A stretch of DNA of 64,000 nucleotides, from the NCBI RefSeq assembly GCF_022811725.1, contig NZ_CP094527.1, forward strand, positions 7,440,001 through 7,504,000, in the 5' to 3' direction. Position numbers and translations under genes: made by a program. Shown here one piece after another: positions 62,208 to 64,000 of this stretch; the first letter of the stretch is position 1, and the number at the start of each line of letters is the position of its first letter. A model generated the notes under the pieces. It saw only the letters and a list, made by a program, of their open reading frames with translations, had not been told where the DNA came from and did not search any database. The DNA is from Mucilaginibacter sp. SMC90. GTDB lineage: Bacteria > Bacteroidota > Bacteroidia > Sphingobacteriales > Sphingobacteriaceae.

Positions 62208-63300
62208 CAATCGTTCCTCCCTTTACTTTAAATAGTTTAACCGGTACTCCTATTTTATTAAAAACGTTTTCAACCCGCTCCACCCCGGTATCGGTTATAA
62301 AAACCTGGCCAAAATCGTTGTTGGATACCATCTGCATCAGCTTGGTTACCCTTCCGTCGTCAAGCTTATCAAAAATATCATCAAGCAAAAGCAATGGCTT
62401 AAACCCTTTTTGCTGATATAAAAAAGTATACTGGGCAAGTTTAAGTGCTATTAAAAATGATTTTTGCTGCCCCTGCGACCCAAACTTTTTCATAGCCATG
62501 CCATGAATATTGAATTGCAAGTCGTCTTTATGGATCCCAACAGTGGTGCGTTCAAGGGCTTTGTCCCTGTTAAAGCTTTTTTCCAATAAGCTATCAAAAC
62601 TATCAGCAATCAATTGCGATTCGTACACCAGCTCAACACGCTCTGCATTGTCGCTCAAAAAATCATAATGTTTGTTAAATACCGGCACAAAAGTATCCAT
62701 AAAAGCACGTCGCCTTTCAAAGATACGCATGCCCGAATCTATCAGCTGTTCATCAATTACTTCAAACAGGCCGGCATCATACCTTCCCGTTTCATTTACC
62801 TGCTTTAAAAGTGCGTTACGATTGGCAAGGATCTTATTGTAGGTGATCAGCTCGTCTAAATAATGATTATCTGTTTGTGATATCACATTGTCGATAAACT
62901 TACGGCGCTCTTCGCTTCCTTCGGTTATAATACTGGTATCGTATGGAGATATCATAACCAGCGGCAGCAGCCCAATATGATCGGCCAGGCGCTGGTAATC
63001 CTTTTTATTGCGTTTAAACTGCTTTTTTTGATTGCGCTTTACCGAGCATGCAACAGCCTCGGGCTGGTCATTCTTGTTAAAAACACCGGTAATAATAAAA
63101 AAATCGGCATCCTGCTTAATCTGCTGGCTATCTATCGGGTTAAAATAGCTTTTACATAACGACAGGTAATGAATTGCATCAAGCAAATTTGTTTTACCGG
63201 CACCATTGTTCCCGGTAAATGCATTAACCCCTTCACTGAAAACCAGTTCGGCCTCATCATAATTTTTAAAGTTGATAACTGACAGCTGTTGCAGGTGCAT
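62200..63300 (-). CDS. recF: DNA replication/repair protein RecF
   Basis: 366 residues. SMC-like ATPase head: Walker A GNNGAGKTN (30-38, K36), the signature near FGSQGQQKSFLIALKLAQ and Walker B LLLLDDIFDKLD. RecF loads RecA on gapped DNA together with RecO and RecR. Upstream is a 260-base non-coding gap; downstream it overlaps the DciA-like gene, so both are one transcript. Confidence 0.96.
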   Translation of the reverse strand: MHLQQLSVINFKNYDEAELVFSEGVNAFTGNNGAGKTNLLDAIHYLSLCKSYFNPIDSQQIKQDADFFIITGVFNKNDQPEAVACSVKRNQKKQFKRNKKDYQRLADHIGLLPLVMISPYDTSIITEGSEERRKFIDNVISQTDNHYLDELITYNKILANRNALLKQVNETGRYDAGLFEVIDEQLIDSGMRIFERRRAFMDTFVPVFNKHYDFLSDNAERVELVYESQLIADSFDSLLEKSFNRDKALERTTVGIHKDDLQFNIHGMAMKKFGSQGQQKSFLIALKLAQYTFLYQQKGFKPLLLLDDIFDKLDDGRVTKLMQMVSNNDFGQVFITDTGVERVENVFNKIGVPVKLFKVKGGTIDA

Positions 63301-63330
63301 GGGATGGCAAAGTTAGTGTTTTTTGGTGAG

Positions 63331-63474
63331 TGGTTGATTGAGTTTATTAGGTGAATGGTTGGTATGTTTTGAGAAAAGCGGCCTATTTTGGTTGATTAAG
63401 CAAATGGCTTAGCTTGATTAAAACACGGCTTTTTAGCAGATTTTCACTACTCACCCAATCAACTCAATCAACCA
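63331..63474. repeat. Long imperfect inverted repeat between recF and the TPR gene
   Basis: TGGTTGATTGAGTT (from 63331) and its reverse complement AACTCAATCAACCA (63461-63474) are the outer arms. Further imperfect pairing inside (63370-63395 with 63408-63437, words TTGATTAAGC and GCTTAGCTTGATTA) could extend it to a hairpin spanning about 150 bases. Between divergent genes and non-coding. Confidence 0.65.
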
Positions 63475-63508
63475 ATAACCCTTCTTTAAAGATTTAATAC
63501 AAAAGGTA

Positions 63509-63538
63509 TTGCCAGTAAATTTGAAAACCGTATTTTTG
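63509..63538 (+). promoter_or_regulatory. Promoter of the TPR membrane protein gene
   Basis: TTG at 63509-63511, a 19-base spacer, and TATTTTTG at 63531-63538 match the Bacteroidota consensus. The ATG is 22 bases after the -7 box. Confidence 0.6.
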
Positions 63539-63560
63539 CAAACTTAATTTTAGAACAACA

Positions 63561-64000
63561 ATGTCAAAAACCCAGGCGAACACCAAAGTTGCAACACCAG
63601 AAAACAATTTTGGTCAGAGTGGCAAATTTGTACGCGAGAACCAGAAAAGCTTACTGTTTATTGTAGGGGCTATTATTGCCCTTATTGCAATCTATTTCAT
63701 TTACATTAAATTATACTTAGGTCCACGTGAAGTAACTGCTGCTAACCAAATGTATAAAGCGCAGGATTTTTGGCAGCAAAAAAACTGGGATAAAGCCATT
63801 AAAGGTGATGCCGGTTTCCCGGGTTTTGAAAAGATCATCAGCGATTACAGCAATACTAAAGCTGCTAACCTTGCATATTTTTACTTAGGTACCGCTTATT
63901 TAAATAAAGGCGACTACCGCAAAGCTATTGACAACCTAACTAACTACCGCGGCGACGATAACATGATAGCAGCCGAAGCTTTTGGCAGCACAGGCGATGC
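63561..64000 (+). CDS. TPR membrane protein (partial, runs off the window)
   Basis: Translation from the ATG at 63561 stays open to the window end (146 codons seen). It begins MSKTQANTKVATPENNFGQ, has one membrane helix at about 31-50 (LLFIVGAIIALIAIYFIYI) and a periplasmic/C-terminal region with TPR repeats (AANLAYFYLGTAYLNKGDYR). It resembles YfgM/ancillary TPR proteins of Bacteroidota. The 3' end is outside the window, so its full length is unknown. Confidence 0.87.
   Translation, partial: MSKTQANTKVATPENNFGQSGKFVRENQKSLLFIVGAIIALIAIYFIYIKLYLGPREVTAANQMYKAQDFWQQKNWDKAIKGDAGFPGFEKIISDYSNTKAANLAYFYLGTAYLNKGDYRKAIDNLTNYRGDDNMIAAEAFGSTGD

Overview
The window looks like chromosomal DNA of a Bacteroidota bacterium, most likely family Sphingobacteriaceae and close to Mucilaginibacter or Pedobacter. 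This rests on the many secreted glycan-active enzymes and lipoproteins, a TonB-dependent receptor with a carboxypeptidase-regulatory N-terminus, FG-GAP/ASPIC proteins, DUF4369-type TlpA proteins, LytS/LytR-type signalling, and promoters with a TAnnTTTG -7 box instead of sigma70 boxes. I see no rRNA, tRNA, CRISPR array or prophage. The window opens in non-coding DNA and ends inside a gene.

Region by region: 0.5-7.2 kb carries an alginate-lyase-fold lipoprotein, a photolyase-related protein that lacks the family's Fe-S cysteines, a DMT exporter plus azoreductase pair divergent from a MocR regulator, and an AhpD-like protein. 7.3-20.6 kb is a glucuronoxylan-type locus: GH35, a CE1-like esterase, GH43 and GH67 alpha-glucuronidase in one operon; mannonate dehydratase; a LacI regulator with an SDR; then a CE15 glucuronoyl esterase and a SASA-type acetylesterase. 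Three near-identical 14-bp palindromes (13247, 14608, 20691) sit upstream of the three outward transcripts and define a compact predicted LacI regulon. The enzymes would free (methyl)glucuronic acid and acetyl groups from xylan side chains and carry the uronate through fructuronate/mannonate to KDG. No SusC/SusD pair, hexuronate isomerase or KDG kinase/aldolase is in view.

20.8-29.0 kb has an ABC exporter, a nested repeat island, a vanadium-haloperoxidase-type protein paired with a large FG-GAP/ASPIC lipoprotein, and a GH53 galactanase. 29.1-31.0 kb holds two thioredoxin-fold proteins. 31.1-38.2 kb is a probable phosphate-scavenging cluster: beta-propeller phytase, beta-helix lipoprotein, TonB receptor, and a membrane TPR/coiled-coil/HTH regulator. 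38.4-41.5 kb is an AsmA-like protein.

41.5-42.6 kb is a RAYT transposase surrounded by six copies of a 25-bp REP palindrome, partly in tandem duplication. 42.6-50.4 kb carries a glutaminase-A-type protein, DinB, OmpA-like lipoprotein, SMI1/KNR4 protein, a second alginate-lyase-fold protein and a GH18 chitinase with fascin-like repeats. 50.6-55.8 kb has a periplasmic unknown, a LytS/LytR pair, an orphan protein, and a TetR/flavin-monooxygenase operon with two palindromes around its -7 box. 55.9-64.0 kb is housekeeping: asparaginase, TatD, two FKBP isomerases, NrnA-like phosphoesterase, Ndk, a DciA-like protein, RecF and the start of a TPR membrane protein.

All family assignments come from reading motifs by eye; no database search was run.
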